Shown piece by piece: positions 17,911 to 26,775 of a DNA stretch of 64,000 nucleotides. The notes under the pieces were generated by a model. It was not told where the DNA came from. It saw nothing but the letters and a program-made list of their open reading frames with translations, and did not search any database. Each line of letters opens with the position of its first letter. Position 1 is the first letter of the stretch. This DNA is from Brenneria bubanii (GTDB taxonomy: Bacteria; Pseudomonadota; Gammaproteobacteria; Enterobacterales; Enterobacteriaceae), in contig NZ_JAKMAJ010000009.1 in assembly GCF_022378355.1 (NCBI RefSeq), forward strand, positions 62,001 to 126,000. The letters are read 5' to 3'. Position numbers and translations under genes: made by a program.

Positions 17911-18804
17911 ATGCAAAAGAAACGTCTGCCGCCGTTAGGCGCGCTGAAAGCCTTCAATGCCGTTGCCGTTCGTCGCAGCTTCAAACTGGCCGCCGATGAC
18001 ATTGGCGTAACCGCCACGGCAATCAGTCATCAAATACGCGTACTGGAAGAACAACTGGCGACCAAAATGTTCGAGCGTAGCGCCAAAGGCGTCACCCTGA
18101 CCGCCGCAGGAGAAAAGCTTTTCCACACCACAATGCGTGTATTCAGGGAACTACAGGACACCATGGAAAGTATTCATGCCGATAGCGCGCCGCCGGCGTT
18201 AACCATCACCACAACGTCCAACTTTCTTACGCACTGGCTGGTGCCGCGTCTGACCGAACTGAAAATGGCGTTGCCGGATATCGATTTACGCTTGCATACC
18301 AGCGTAGAGCGAATTGATTTGACGAGAAAGACGGTGGATGCGGCGATCCGCTATCGTGAGAAGGAAGAAGAAACGTTAACCTCGACGCTGCTTTATCAGG
18401 ATCGTTTTGTGCTGGTTGCCAGCCCGATGTTAGCTATCAGCCGGCTTCAAGATTTGGCCTCGGCAACGCTGTTTCACGTCGATAACCGCCACGTGCCGAC
18501 GCTGTCGCCGACATGGGAGCACTGGCGTAATCGCTACGGCCCCGCCGATTTGCAGATTGAAGCTGGCGTACACTTCACCGACGAAACCCATGCCATTCAG
18601 GCGGTGGTCGCCGGTCAGGGGATCGCCATCGTCAGCAACCTGCTGGCGCATAATTTCATTCAACAGGGCATGCTCACCACGCCGTTTGCCCATACGCTTC
18701 CCGGCGCGAACTACTATCTGGTTACCATACCTGAGAATGACGCCCGGCAGGATATCGCCAACCTGAGGACCTGGCTGCTCAATATGATGAAAGAAAACCG
18801 ATAA
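17911..18804 (+). CDS. LysR-family transcriptional regulator (GcvA-like)
   Basis: 297 residues with the GcvA-type N-terminus LPPLGALKAFNAVAVRRSFKLAADDIGVTATAISHQIRVLEEQL and an effector domain from about 90 (LTITTTSNFLTHWLVPRL). It is divergent from the DHA2 exporter gene with TTGAT/ATCAA dyads in between, so it most likely controls that exporter. Ligand unknown; not GcvA itself, as no glycine-cleavage genes are nearby. Confidence 0.9.
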   Translation: MQKKRLPPLGALKAFNAVAVRRSFKLAADDIGVTATAISHQIRVLEEQLATKMFERSAKGVTLTAAGEKLFHTTMRVFRELQDTMESIHADSAPPALTITTTSNFLTHWLVPRLTELKMALPDIDLRLHTSVERIDLTRKTVDAAIRYREKEEETLTSTLLYQDRFVLVASPMLAISRLQDLASATLFHVDNRHVPTLSPTWEHWRNRYGPADLQIEAGVHFTDETHAIQAVVAGQGIAIVSNLLAHNFIQQGMLTTPFAHTLPGANYYLVTIPENDARQDIANLRTWLLNMMKENR

Positions 18805-18827
18805 AACGGCCGACGACGCGATCGGCG

Positions 18828-18899
18828 TTAAGCGAAGTGACGCTCAATATCGCTATACCCTAGCGCCGTTTCCAGCGAGGAGCAGTCACCGCCCTCGGG
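18828..18899 (-). pseudogene. C-terminal remnant of a PEP-mutase/isocitrate-lyase-family gene
   Basis: On the minus strand this stretch translates to a short frame ending GGDCSSLETALGYSDIERHFA and a stop codon. It closely parallels the C-terminus of the intact enzyme at 35592-36464 (GDFSALEGAMGFSDIERYF). The frame is closed by a stop codon about nine codons upstream, and the rest of the enzyme is absent, so only about 24 codons of a former paralogue are left. It sits next to a LysR remnant, marking a deletion scar. Confidence 0.65.
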
Positions 18900-19029
18900 C
18901 GAAACCCGCAAGCGGCATTACAGCGGCGGATAGAAGCGCCATGATATTCATGGCTGATTTTCCGGCCGTTGTTCAGAAAAATCGTGTTAGCATCGCCAAT
19001 AATTTCCAGGGTTAAAGCCATTAAGGAGA

Positions 19030-19510
19030 GGAACAAGCCCGATCAGAAAAATTCAGGTGACTGAACTGGGATTAACTTTTTACCAGTATTGCCAGCGTAT
19101 TCTGCAAGAGATAAAAAACGCGGAGCGGTTTATCAGGCAGCTTCGCGAAGACCCCAGCGGCAGCCTGCGTATCGCGGCGTCGGCCACGTTCGGCACCCAG
19201 TGCGTCATGTCCGTGGTTAATAAATTTATTAAAAATAATATTATCGTCGATCTCGATTTAACCGATCGGCTAATTGATATAGAAGATAAAAATTACAATG
19301 TCGTCATCGCTATTGCGCGGGAATCACCGAAAAATGCGTCATTCAAGCCGCTTATCGATGAACACGTACAAAAGGCGATATCGTTCGGCTATTGCCGCAG
19401 TGGAAATGGATATTTACAAATCCTATGCGCTGTTTAAGCAGACCCAATTCAATACGCCGCGTATCGCGCTTTTTGTTGAAATCCTGCAAAAGGCGCTGCG
19501 TGTGTCTTAA
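19030..19510 (+). pseudogene. Degraded LysR-family regulator (no HTH; frameshifted C-terminus)
   Basis: A frame from about 19042 reads IRKIQVTELGLTFYQYCQRI and continues through REDPSGSLRIAASATFGTQCVMSVVNKF, which is the region following the HTH in CrgA-type LysR proteins. The winged helix itself is missing. Around 19390 the similarity moves to another frame, which gives YALFKQTQFNTPRIALFVEI and ends in the typical LysR C-terminus at 19510; part of the effector domain is also gone between them. The pieces together support an inactivated gene with a 5' truncation plus an internal deletion or frameshift. Confidence 0.75.
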
Positions 19511-19558
19511 CAGCATAGTTCTCGATACTCTGAGTAAAGCGTTAAAATTGCGCCGCCG

Positions 19559-20332
19559 TCAGCCTTCCTCTTTTGTCAAACCATCGCTACCGAGCCGGCC
19601 GATAAAGGGTAAACGCAACGCCGGAGACTTGATGTCCACGCCCACATTAAGCCCCAACAGGTTAACCTCAATGCCCTCTTCCACGCCCAACGTCAGACCC
19701 AATACGCCCAACAACGATACCTGCAGGCCCTTGCCTGAAGGGGGTAAACCAATCGGATGCGTTAACGAACGGTAATCCTTACCGATGGCGTTCGCCGGCA
19801 TGTCCAGCCTGAGCGCCGGCACTTCCCTGCCGATGTGCGCAATAAAGGTATTGCTGTTTGGACCGGGCCAGGCGCGATAGGTATGCGGGTAGGGATAGCT
19901 TTTTATCGCGGCTTCAATCGCGGGGATCATGGCTTGGGCGGCCGCCCCGCGGTGATCCACCAGCAGCTTCGGTCGCGCGCCATACCAGTATCCATCGGGT
20001 ATCGAGCGGTTGCGGCGTATAACATTATCGTCGCCCCAGCGGGTGACCTCATAACGGCTGTATTGCGTTTCGCCATCCTTCTTGAAGATGACCCAGGGAT
20101 GAACCGCCACCAGGCCGCGCCACCCATAGGTAGGCGCCGCATAGATTTGCACTATCGCCGTTTGCCTGAATTTCATCGGATCGGGCGCTAACCCGGCGGA
20201 ATCACGCCGGGCATCCCGAAAACTCTGGCCGGTGAATGTTTCCGCGCGCTGGGTTGCCTGGGCATAACTCTGCCAAAATGACAGCAGCAGCAAACAGACA
20301 AACCCCATGCTCAACACCTTGAGGACGCTCAT
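19559..20332 (-). CDS. DUF3750-family exported protein
   Basis: About 257 residues with a hydrophobic N-terminal signal or anchor (VLSMGFVCLLLLSFWQSYAQA) and a domain I take to be DUF3750 (AIVQIYAAPTYGWRGLVAVHPW, RYEVTRWGD, SIPDGYWYGARP, YRAWPGPNSNTFIAHIGREVP). It recalls permuted papain-like or NlpC-like folds, with a possible histidine in IAHIGRE, but no activity is known to me. The start is uncertain: 20332 has no good ribosome site, while an ATG at 20308 has AAGG about 12 bases upstream. It stands alone on the minus strand. Confidence 0.68.
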   Translation of the reverse strand: MSVLKVLSMGFVCLLLLSFWQSYAQATQRAETFTGQSFRDARRDSAGLAPDPMKFRQTAIVQIYAAPTYGWRGLVAVHPWVIFKKDGETQYSRYEVTRWGDDNVIRRNRSIPDGYWYGARPKLLVDHRGAAAQAMIPAIEAAIKSYPYPHTYRAWPGPNSNTFIAHIGREVPALRLDMPANAIGKDYRSLTHPIGLPPSGKGLQVSLLGVLGLTLGVEEGIEVNLLGLNVGVDIKSPALRLPFIGRLGSDGLTKEEG

Positions 20333-20538
20333 ATATTTAGTTAACCCAATGAAAATAAATAAAATGAAGTCTGTAATCGCTTCAGCTTCGTCACGAGTCG
20401 ACCATAGGATATTTATCCGACGCCGCGGCCTGCCGCGGCGTTTCCTCAATTTATCACAATGACGGAAAAGAGATAGCGTCAAAAAACGTGCGCTTGAATG
20501 GCGGCGCAGGGGGGAGAAAGGTTATCTTTTTACTGGAC

Positions 20539-20578
20539 AACGGCGGGCTTCGCGCATGGGTTAAAGCCCGCCGTTTTT
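20539..20578 (+). terminator. Strong hairpin with T tract, oriented to the right
   Basis: AACGGCGGGCTT and AAGCCCGCCGTT form a 12-base perfect stem followed by TTTTT on the plus strand. It stands downstream of tsuB (minus strand), where it probably ends that transcript as a hairpin, yet the T run is on the other side and no plus-strand gene precedes it within 1 kb except the LysR remnant. Confidence 0.6.
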
Positions 20579-20601
20579 ACCCTATTTACAGAGTGAGGCA
20601 A

Positions 20602-20826
20602 TCACCCTTTTTTCACGGTAATGCTCCACTGCGCATCGCCGACCTGCTGATAATCGGCGACGCTGTGCCCTTCTTGCGCGGCCCAGAGCGGAATACTTTC
20701 CGTCGCCTGGGTGCAGTCGAAGTCAATCACCAGCTCATCGCCGGATTGCAATTCAGCCATCGCCGCCTGCGCTTCAATCAGCGGAAAGGGACAGACCTGG
20801 TTTACCACATCAAGTTTCTTAATCAT
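20602..20826 (-). CDS. tsuB: TusA-family sulfur carrier (YeeD/TsuB-like)
   Basis: 74 residues beginning MIKKLDVVNQVCPFPLIEAQ, with the CPxP motif (C12) that carries a persulfide in TusA-like proteins. I use the ATG at 20826, which gives family size; the longer frame runs into tsuA. In E. coli yeeE-yeeD (tsuA-tsuB) the small protein is needed for growth on thiosulfate imported by the channel. The same two genes, in the same order and 20 bases apart, are here. A role in accepting sulfur from thiosulfate in the cytoplasm is well supported by this context. Confidence 0.88.
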   Translation of the reverse strand: MIKKLDVVNQVCPFPLIEAQAAMAELQSGDELVIDFDCTQATESIPLWAAQEGHSVADYQQVGDAQWSITVKKG

Positions 20827-20846
20827 AACAACCCCAATAGACTTTA

Positions 20847-21902
20847 TCAGACAGAAGCGGCTTGCAGACGCGTCTGACGTTTTGGACGAACAAACAGATA
20901 CCACGACGCGGTCCATACGCCCAGAATAATGAACGTGAGCCCAACCCAGCCCTGCCAGGTGATCATCGCGGTCATCACCAGACCGTTGCCGATGGAGCAG
21001 CCGCCGGCAATGCTGGCGCCGAATCCCATCAGGATGCCGCCGGCAAAACTGCGCACCGAGGTGGCGGCGTCGGCGGCGCGAATGCGGAACTCACGGCTGC
21101 CCTTGGCGGCGAGAAAGGAACCGAGAAAAATCCCCAACACCAGAAACACGCCCCAGTTAAGAAACCGCTCGTTTCCCACCACCAGGTACTGCAAAATATT
21201 GGCGCTGGGCGCGGTAATGCCCAGGCCGAACACTCGCCCGGTGGCGGCGCTAAGCGGCCAGGCGAGCAGCGCGATAAGGCCGATCAATATGGCGGTGACG
21301 AACGGATGCCAGCGTTTTTCGAATAACAGATGGGCAAGTCCCGTACGCTTCGCCGGCAGAGACGCAATTTTCAGCTTCGGCTTTTTCAACTCCTTCACCA
21401 CCAGCCAGAGGGTCACCGCGACCAACAGCGCGATAAACGGCCACGGCGATAAACCAAAGGTATCGGCGATGGAGTTGTGCTCGGTGCTCAGAGACTTTAT
21501 CTGACGGTTGAAGGCGGCCAGAGATTCGGAACGCATCACGGCGCTGGCCAGCATATAGGCGAACAGCGCAATCCAGCTGCCGATAAGGCCTTCTCCGGCG
21601 CGATACCAGGTTCCGGTCGCGCAACCGCCGGCCATCACAATGCCGATGCCGAAGACATAGCCGCCGACCATGGTGCCGAACCAGGGAAACGCGCCGGCAT
21701 CATAGTTCAGCTGCCCGGCGGCAATCAGGGCGAAAACCCCGACGCTTTGTATCGCAATGGCAATTAACAAGGCATAGAAAATACGGTTATTTTTCGCGAT
21801 ATACATATCGCGAAAGCCGCCGGTGAGGCAGAAGCGCCCCCGCTGCATTACAAAGCCAAGCAGCGCGCCGCATAGCAGTCCGGTAAAAATCATTTGCAGC
21901 AT
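20847..21902 (-). CDS. tsuA: Thiosulfate transporter, YeeE/YedE family
   Basis: 351-residue membrane protein with about nine to ten hydrophobic spans and the three conserved cysteines of the family: C25 in GRFCLTGG, C94 in AGGCATGTWYR and C302 in GGCSIGNG. In TsuA these cysteines pass thiosulfate through the membrane. The internal repeat of the YeeE fold is visible in the two GGC segments. It heads a two-gene unit with tsuB. Confidence 0.88.
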   Translation of the reverse strand: MLQMIFTGLLCGALLGFVMQRGRFCLTGGFRDMYIAKNNRIFYALLIAIAIQSVGVFALIAAGQLNYDAGAFPWFGTMVGGYVFGIGIVMAGGCATGTWYRAGEGLIGSWIALFAYMLASAVMRSESLAAFNRQIKSLSTEHNSIADTFGLSPWPFIALLVAVTLWLVVKELKKPKLKIASLPAKRTGLAHLLFEKRWHPFVTAILIGLIALLAWPLSAATGRVFGLGITAPSANILQYLVVGNERFLNWGVFLVLGIFLGSFLAAKGSREFRIRAADAATSVRSFAGGILMGFGASIAGGCSIGNGLVMTAMITWQGWVGLTFIILGVWTASWYLFVRPKRQTRLQAASV

Positions 21903-22509
21903 AATAATTAGATCGCATTCAAATTATATGATTAACCAAGTATTCTCTTCTCGATGCCGTCCAGCAAATAACCAAAAAAGATAATATATAGAGAAATGAA
22001 ATTAAGCCGCGCAGATAGCCTTCATGCCGCCCTATCGACAACGGCTTCACACGCACGTCACGCCGTCATAACAAAAAACCGGGCGGCGCGGAAAAATAAG
22101 GAATACCGTTACAAATCATGTCGCTATTTTATCCGCCTTACGCCGGCCGCCGGCGCTTTCCCTGCTGGGCCTGCAGCGCGTCATCGCGCCACGTCGGCGC
22201 GGTAAAAGCCAATTTCCTCATCAACGCCAACGGAGAAACCGGCGGAAGTCTGCAATGATCCACGCTGCGCGCAATAACATTTTGCCGTCCATGGTTTCAT
22301 TTTCTTACCAGTTATTTACCTGACTACGCCTTGATTGGACATCCGGTTAGTTTTAAGGTCAAAGTACCGTGGAAAGAACAAGATCAAGCGGCTCGCGTTA
22401 TATCAATTACATTAATCCGCAATCAGCTGTTTTGGGTGAAGCCGGATGAATTGTCCGTCTCAAATCACAGCGTTACTTCGGGAACTCAGCTTGAGTCCGC
22501 CGTATATCG
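21903..22509. other. Intergenic region between tsuA and emrA-like gene
   Basis: About 600 bases without a gene I can support. Short frames at 21996-22205 and 22331-22513 lack ribosome sites and family features. The left part is AT-rich and should hold the tsuA promoter; the part just before 22510 should hold that of the efflux operon. No clear palindrome or known operator was recognised. Confidence 0.45.
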
Positions 22510-23652
22510 ATGAGAACTATGGCTAATCAATCAACTGCACCATCAGAGGATGACTCTCGTCATCAAGCGAATAATCCGCAGCAAAACACCCCCGATAATG
22601 ACCAGACCGAACGCCAGCGCCCCGGCAAAAAACCGTTGATTATCCTTGCGATAGTCGTGGTGATTATGCTGGTTGTCGGTTTGTGGTTCTGGCTAACCAC
22701 AAGGAATATCGAAACCACCGACGATGCTTTTACCGAAGCCGATGCCGTCACCATCGCGCCAAAGGCCTCCGGCTACGTCACCCAACTGCTGGTGAAGGAT
22801 AACCAGCGCGTGAAGCAGGGCGACCTGCTGCTGAAGATCGATCCACGCGACAACACCGCCCAACGCGATCAGGCTCAGGCGCAACTGGGGCTGGCGATCG
22901 CGCAGCTGCATCAGGCGCAGGCGGCGCTGAATCTTTCGAGGGTTCAGTACCCGGCGCAAAAAGATCAGGCGCTGGCTCAGTTGGCGAAAGCGCGCGCCAA
23001 CGTGCTTAACGCGCAGGAAGATGATAAACGCCAACGGGGCGTAGACCCCCGCGCCACCTCGCAGCGTAATATCGACGCCGCCAGCGCTCAATTAAGAAGC
23101 GCTCAGGCCGAGCTGGAAAGCGCACGGGCGCAGGTGGAGATCGCCTCGCAGGTCGCGCTGCAAATCCGTCAGCAGGAGACCACCGTTGAAGCGCGGCAAC
23201 AGCAGGTGGAACAGGCGCAGGCACAGCTCAATACCGCCAACCTGAATCTCTCCTACACCGAAGTACGCGCGCCTTACGATGGTTTCGTCACCCGGCGCAA
23301 CGTCCAGGTCGGCAGTCTGGTGCAGGCGGGCAGTTCGCTGTTCTCGCTGGTTTCTCCGCAAGTATGGATCAGCGCCAACTTTAAAGAATCGCAGTTGAAA
23401 CGGATGAAACCGGGCAACCAGGTTGATATCACCGTCGACGCCTGGCCGGATCTGAAGCTGCAAGGTCATGTCGACAGCGTTCAGATGGGTTCCGGCTCGC
23501 GCTTTTCCGCCTTCCCGGCCGAAAACGCCACCGGCAACTTCGTGAAGATCGTGCAGCGCGTGCCGGTAAAAATCGTGATTGATAAAGGATTAGACCCGAA
23601 TCGGCCGCTGCCGCTGGGTCTGTCGGTCGAGCCTAAGGTGACGGTGGAATGA
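22510..23652 (+). CDS. EmrA-like membrane fusion protein (HlyD family)
   Basis: 380 residues: a hydrophilic N-terminus, one membrane span at about 43-63 (PLIILAIVVVIMLVVGLWFWL), the biotinyl-lipoyl domain (TIAPKASGYVTQLLVKDNQRVKQGDLLLKID), a long alpha-helical hairpin rich in A, Q and R (about 115-245), a second lipoyl half (SYTEVRAPYDGFVTRRNVQVGSLVQAG) and a beta domain. It bridges the inner-membrane pump and the outer-membrane channel. A second ATG at 22519 may be the true start. Its stop overlaps the next gene in an ATGA arrangement; the whole unit is emrA-emrB-OMF. Confidence 0.88.
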   Translation: MRTMANQSTAPSEDDSRHQANNPQQNTPDNDQTERQRPGKKPLIILAIVVVIMLVVGLWFWLTTRNIETTDDAFTEADAVTIAPKASGYVTQLLVKDNQRVKQGDLLLKIDPRDNTAQRDQAQAQLGLAIAQLHQAQAALNLSRVQYPAQKDQALAQLAKARANVLNAQEDDKRQRGVDPRATSQRNIDAASAQLRSAQAELESARAQVEIASQVALQIRQQETTVEARQQQVEQAQAQLNTANLNLSYTEVRAPYDGFVTRRNVQVGSLVQAGSSLFSLVSPQVWISANFKESQLKRMKPGNQVDITVDAWPDLKLQGHVDSVQMGSGSRFSAFPAENATGNFVKIVQRVPVKIVIDKGLDPNRPLPLGLSVEPKVTVE

Positions 23653-25217
23653 GCCAGAGCCAGAGCTGGAGGCCGGCCAGTAATCCGTGGCTGGTCGCCA
23701 TTACGGTCACGCTTGCCGTGTTCATGGAGATCCTGGACACCACCATCGTTAACGTCGCCCTGCCCCATATGGCTGGCTCACTCTCCGCCAGCTATGACGA
23801 ATCCACCTGGGTATTAACCTCATATCTGGTGGCAAACGGCATTGTATTACCGATTTCAGCGTTCCTGAGCCGGGTATTCGGCCGTAAGCAGTTCTTCCTG
23901 ATCTGTATCGTAATGTTTACCATCTGCTCTTTCCTATGCGGTATCGCCACCGAACTATGGCAAATCATTCTTTTCAGAGTACTTCAGGGATTTTTCGGCG
24001 GCGGCCTACAGCCGACGCAGCAGTCAGTGCTGCTGGACTACTTTAAACCGGAAGACCGCGGCAAAGCGTTCGGCCTCTCGGCGATTGCCGTCATCGTCGC
24101 CCCGGTATTCGGCCCGACGCTAGGCGGTTGGATCACCGATAACTACAGCTGGCGCTGGGTGTTTTTCATCAATATCCCGGTCGGCATTTTCAGCGTAATG
24201 GCTATCTATCAACTGCTGGAAAACCCGCCTTGGGAACGCAAGGTGGCAAAAGATAAGTTAAGTATCGACTATATCGGCATCGGCCTGTTAACGCTGGGGC
24301 TGGGCTGCCTGCAGGTGATGCTCGACCGCGGCGAGGATGATGACTGGTTCCATTCCAACTTTATTATCACCTTTGCCATTCTGACGACGATTGGTTTGGT
24401 AGGCGCGATCTACTGGCTGCTGTACACCAAAAAACCGGTGGTGGATCTTTACTGCCTGAAAGACCGCAACTTCGCGGCCTCCAGCGTGCTGATGGCGGGC
24501 ATGGCGATGATTCTGTACGCCAGCGCGGTGGTGATCCCGCAGTTGGCGCAGCAGGATTTAGGCTATACCGCCACCTGGTCGGGGATGATCCTCTCGCCGG
24601 GCGCCGTACTGGTGGTATTGACCATCCCGATCGCGTTAAAGCTGATGCCGCTGATTCAGACGCGCTGGATGATCGCCGGCGCCTTTTCCACGCTGGCGGC
24701 CTCTTTCGTTTATTCATCCATGCTGGCGCCCAATATTGACTTCACCACGCTGGTGCTGATGCGCAGCACACAGACTATCGGACTCGGTTTTCTGTTTGTG
24801 CCGCTGACGACCATCGCGTTCGTCACCATTCCCCGGCGGCTGAATGCGGATGCCTCGGCGCTGTTCACCATGTGCCGCAACGTAGCGGGGTCGATCGGCA
24901 TTTCGCTGTCTACCGCGATGATTACCGAACGGCAACAGGTACATAGCGCCTATCTGGTGCATAACATGTCGACGCTCAACGAACCCTTTAATCTGATGCT
25001 GGCACGCTGGGCCCAGGCGATCAGGGATTTCTCCACCATCGCGGGCGATCCCATCGCACTGGCCACCGGCCAAATGTATAAAGAGATGATCGTTCAGGCG
25101 CGCATGCTGGCCTATATAGACGTTTTCAGGGGCCTCAGTATTATTGCCCTGCTTCTTATTCCTTTTTGTTTACTGCTTGCGCCGATCAAGAGCAAGGGCA
25201 GTGCAGGAGCACACTGA
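23649..25217 (+). CDS. EmrB-like MFS efflux pump (DHA2 family)
   Basis: 522 residues with 14 predicted spans, the length and signatures of EmrB: VFMEILDTTIVNVALPHMAG, GRKQFFLICIVMFT, LFRVLQGFFGGGLQPTQQ and VAPVFGPTLGGWITDNYSWRWVFFINIPVG. Proton-driven export of hydrophobic drugs or uncouplers together with the HlyD-type partner and the outer-membrane factor encoded on each side. Overlaps the previous gene by 4 bases and ends 2 bases before the next start, so the three are one operon. No regulator is attached; the AraC gene at 26776 is convergent. Confidence 0.9.
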   Translation: MSQSQSWRPASNPWLVAITVTLAVFMEILDTTIVNVALPHMAGSLSASYDESTWVLTSYLVANGIVLPISAFLSRVFGRKQFFLICIVMFTICSFLCGIATELWQIILFRVLQGFFGGGLQPTQQSVLLDYFKPEDRGKAFGLSAIAVIVAPVFGPTLGGWITDNYSWRWVFFINIPVGIFSVMAIYQLLENPPWERKVAKDKLSIDYIGIGLLTLGLGCLQVMLDRGEDDDWFHSNFIITFAILTTIGLVGAIYWLLYTKKPVVDLYCLKDRNFAASSVLMAGMAMILYASAVVIPQLAQQDLGYTATWSGMILSPGAVLVVLTIPIALKLMPLIQTRWMIAGAFSTLAASFVYSSMLAPNIDFTTLVLMRSTQTIGLGFLFVPLTTIAFVTIPRRLNADASALFTMCRNVAGSIGISLSTAMITERQQVHSAYLVHNMSTLNEPFNLMLARWAQAIRDFSTIAGDPIALATGQMYKEMIVQARMLAYIDVFRGLSIIALLLIPFCLLLAPIKSKGSAGAH

Positions 25218-25219
25218 CA

Positions 25220-26764
25220 ATGAAGGTTTCTCCATCATTTTCCTATTCACGTTCCGCTGCGCTGATCGCCGCCTTACTGGCGCTGTCCGCCTGCTCGGTC
25301 GGGCCTGATTATCAGGCGCCCAACCCCGCCGCGCCCGGCCGCTTCAATGACATCGCGTCGGACGGCGCGTCAAAACCGCAGGCGACGGCCATCGATCCCA
25401 ACTGGTGGAAATCATTTAACGATGCGCAGCTCGACAGCCTGATCGATCGGGCTATTGGCGGCAATCTCACGCTGCAACAGGCGGTGCTGCGCATTGCCGG
25501 TTCACGCCAGCAGCTCAATCAGGCGCGCGGCGCCTGGCTGCCGTCGATCGACGGCGGCGCCTCGGCGCAACGGCGGCAGTTAGGCATGAAGGGCCTGCTG
25601 GAATCGCATGACGCCTACGGCAAAGTGGATCAAGTCGATCCTAATCTGGGGGCGGCGCTGGATAACCTGACCAAACCGGTCGGACTGTATCAGGGCAGTT
25701 TCGATGCCGCCTGGGAGCTGGATCTGTGGGGCAAGGTGCGTCGTCAGGTAGAGATGGCCGATGCTCAACAGCAACAGTCGATTGAAAACCGTAACGATGC
25801 GCTGGTCTCGCTGGAGGCGGAAGTCGCCAGAACCTATCTGCAACTGCGCGGCGCGCAATCCACCTACCGCACGCTGGCGGCGCAGATTGAGATTGCGCAA
25901 CAAACGCTGGATCTGACGCAAAGCCAGCAGCGCCATGGTCTGGCGCCGCAGATGAACGTGGAAAACGCGCGCGCCCAGCTCAGTTCGCTGCGCGCGCAGC
26001 TGCCGCAGTATCAGGCGCAAATGCGCCAGGCGATGAACGGACTGGCCGTATTGAGCGGACAAGCGCCCGGCGCCCTTGACGGCGAACTGGCGGCGGATAA
26101 ACCGCTGCCGTCGCTGCCAGGCGCAGTGCCGGTCGGCGTTCCCTCCACGCTGGCCAGACGCAGACCGGACGTCCGGGAAGCGGAGGCGCAACTGCACGCG
26201 GCCACCGCCAATATCGGCGTCGCCACCGCGCAGCTGTTCCCTGACCTGTCGATCACCGGCCAGTTCGGCGTGCGTAACACCGATTTCAGCTACCTGGATA
26301 ACTGGAGCAGCCATTTCTACAGCTTCGGCCCCTCCGTATCGATCCCGATATTTCAGGGCGGACGGCTGATTTCCGGCGTCAAGCTGGCGCGCGCGGAGCA
26401 GGCCAGCGCCGCGCTGGGCTATCGCCAGACGGTGTTGACCGCGCTACAGGATGTGGAAAATGCGCTGGTGAGCTACCGCACCGACCAGCAGCAGGTTGAA
26501 GAGCTGGCCCACACCATCGACGCACTGCAAAACGCCTTTGAACTGGCGACCGACGGCTACAGTAAAGGGCTGACGTCCTTTATCGACGCGCTGGATGCGC
26601 AGCGCCAGCTGTCGCAGGCGAAACAGCTGGCCGTTCAGGCGCAGGTGAAATGCAGTCTGGATCTGGTGGCGCTGTACAAAGCGCTGGGCGGCGGCTGGGA
26701 ACCCTATCAACAGGTCAAACTGCCCGAGTACCCGGTATTTGGCCCGGCGGAGGGACAAAGCTAA
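25220..26764 (+). CDS. Outer-membrane efflux lipoprotein (NodT/OprM family)
   Basis: 514 residues from the ATG at 25220, which follows an AGGAG site. The signal peptide ends in the lipobox LSAC (C near residue 24), then SVGPDYQAPNP, the usual start of NodT-type channels. Two TolC-like repeats of coiled-coil helices follow, with VARTYLQLRGAQ, RRPDVREAEAQLHAATANIGVA and FPDLSITG signatures. It completes the tripartite pump with the two upstream genes, giving export directly to the outside. Confidence 0.9.
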   Translation: MKVSPSFSYSRSAALIAALLALSACSVGPDYQAPNPAAPGRFNDIASDGASKPQATAIDPNWWKSFNDAQLDSLIDRAIGGNLTLQQAVLRIAGSRQQLNQARGAWLPSIDGGASAQRRQLGMKGLLESHDAYGKVDQVDPNLGAALDNLTKPVGLYQGSFDAAWELDLWGKVRRQVEMADAQQQQSIENRNDALVSLEAEVARTYLQLRGAQSTYRTLAAQIEIAQQTLDLTQSQQRHGLAPQMNVENARAQLSSLRAQLPQYQAQMRQAMNGLAVLSGQAPGALDGELAADKPLPSLPGAVPVGVPSTLARRRPDVREAEAQLHAATANIGVATAQLFPDLSITGQFGVRNTDFSYLDNWSSHFYSFGPSVSIPIFQGGRLISGVKLARAEQASAALGYRQTVLTALQDVENALVSYRTDQQQVEELAHTIDALQNAFELATDGYSKGLTSFIDALDAQRQLSQAKQLAVQAQVKCSLDLVALYKALGGGWEPYQQVKLPEYPVFGPAEGQS

Positions 26765-26775
26765 CGCGATGCGGA

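Noticed and set aside
21996-22205. 69-codon frame downstream of the tsuA promoter
   Set aside because: Low-complexity A/R-rich product, no ribosome site and no known domain.
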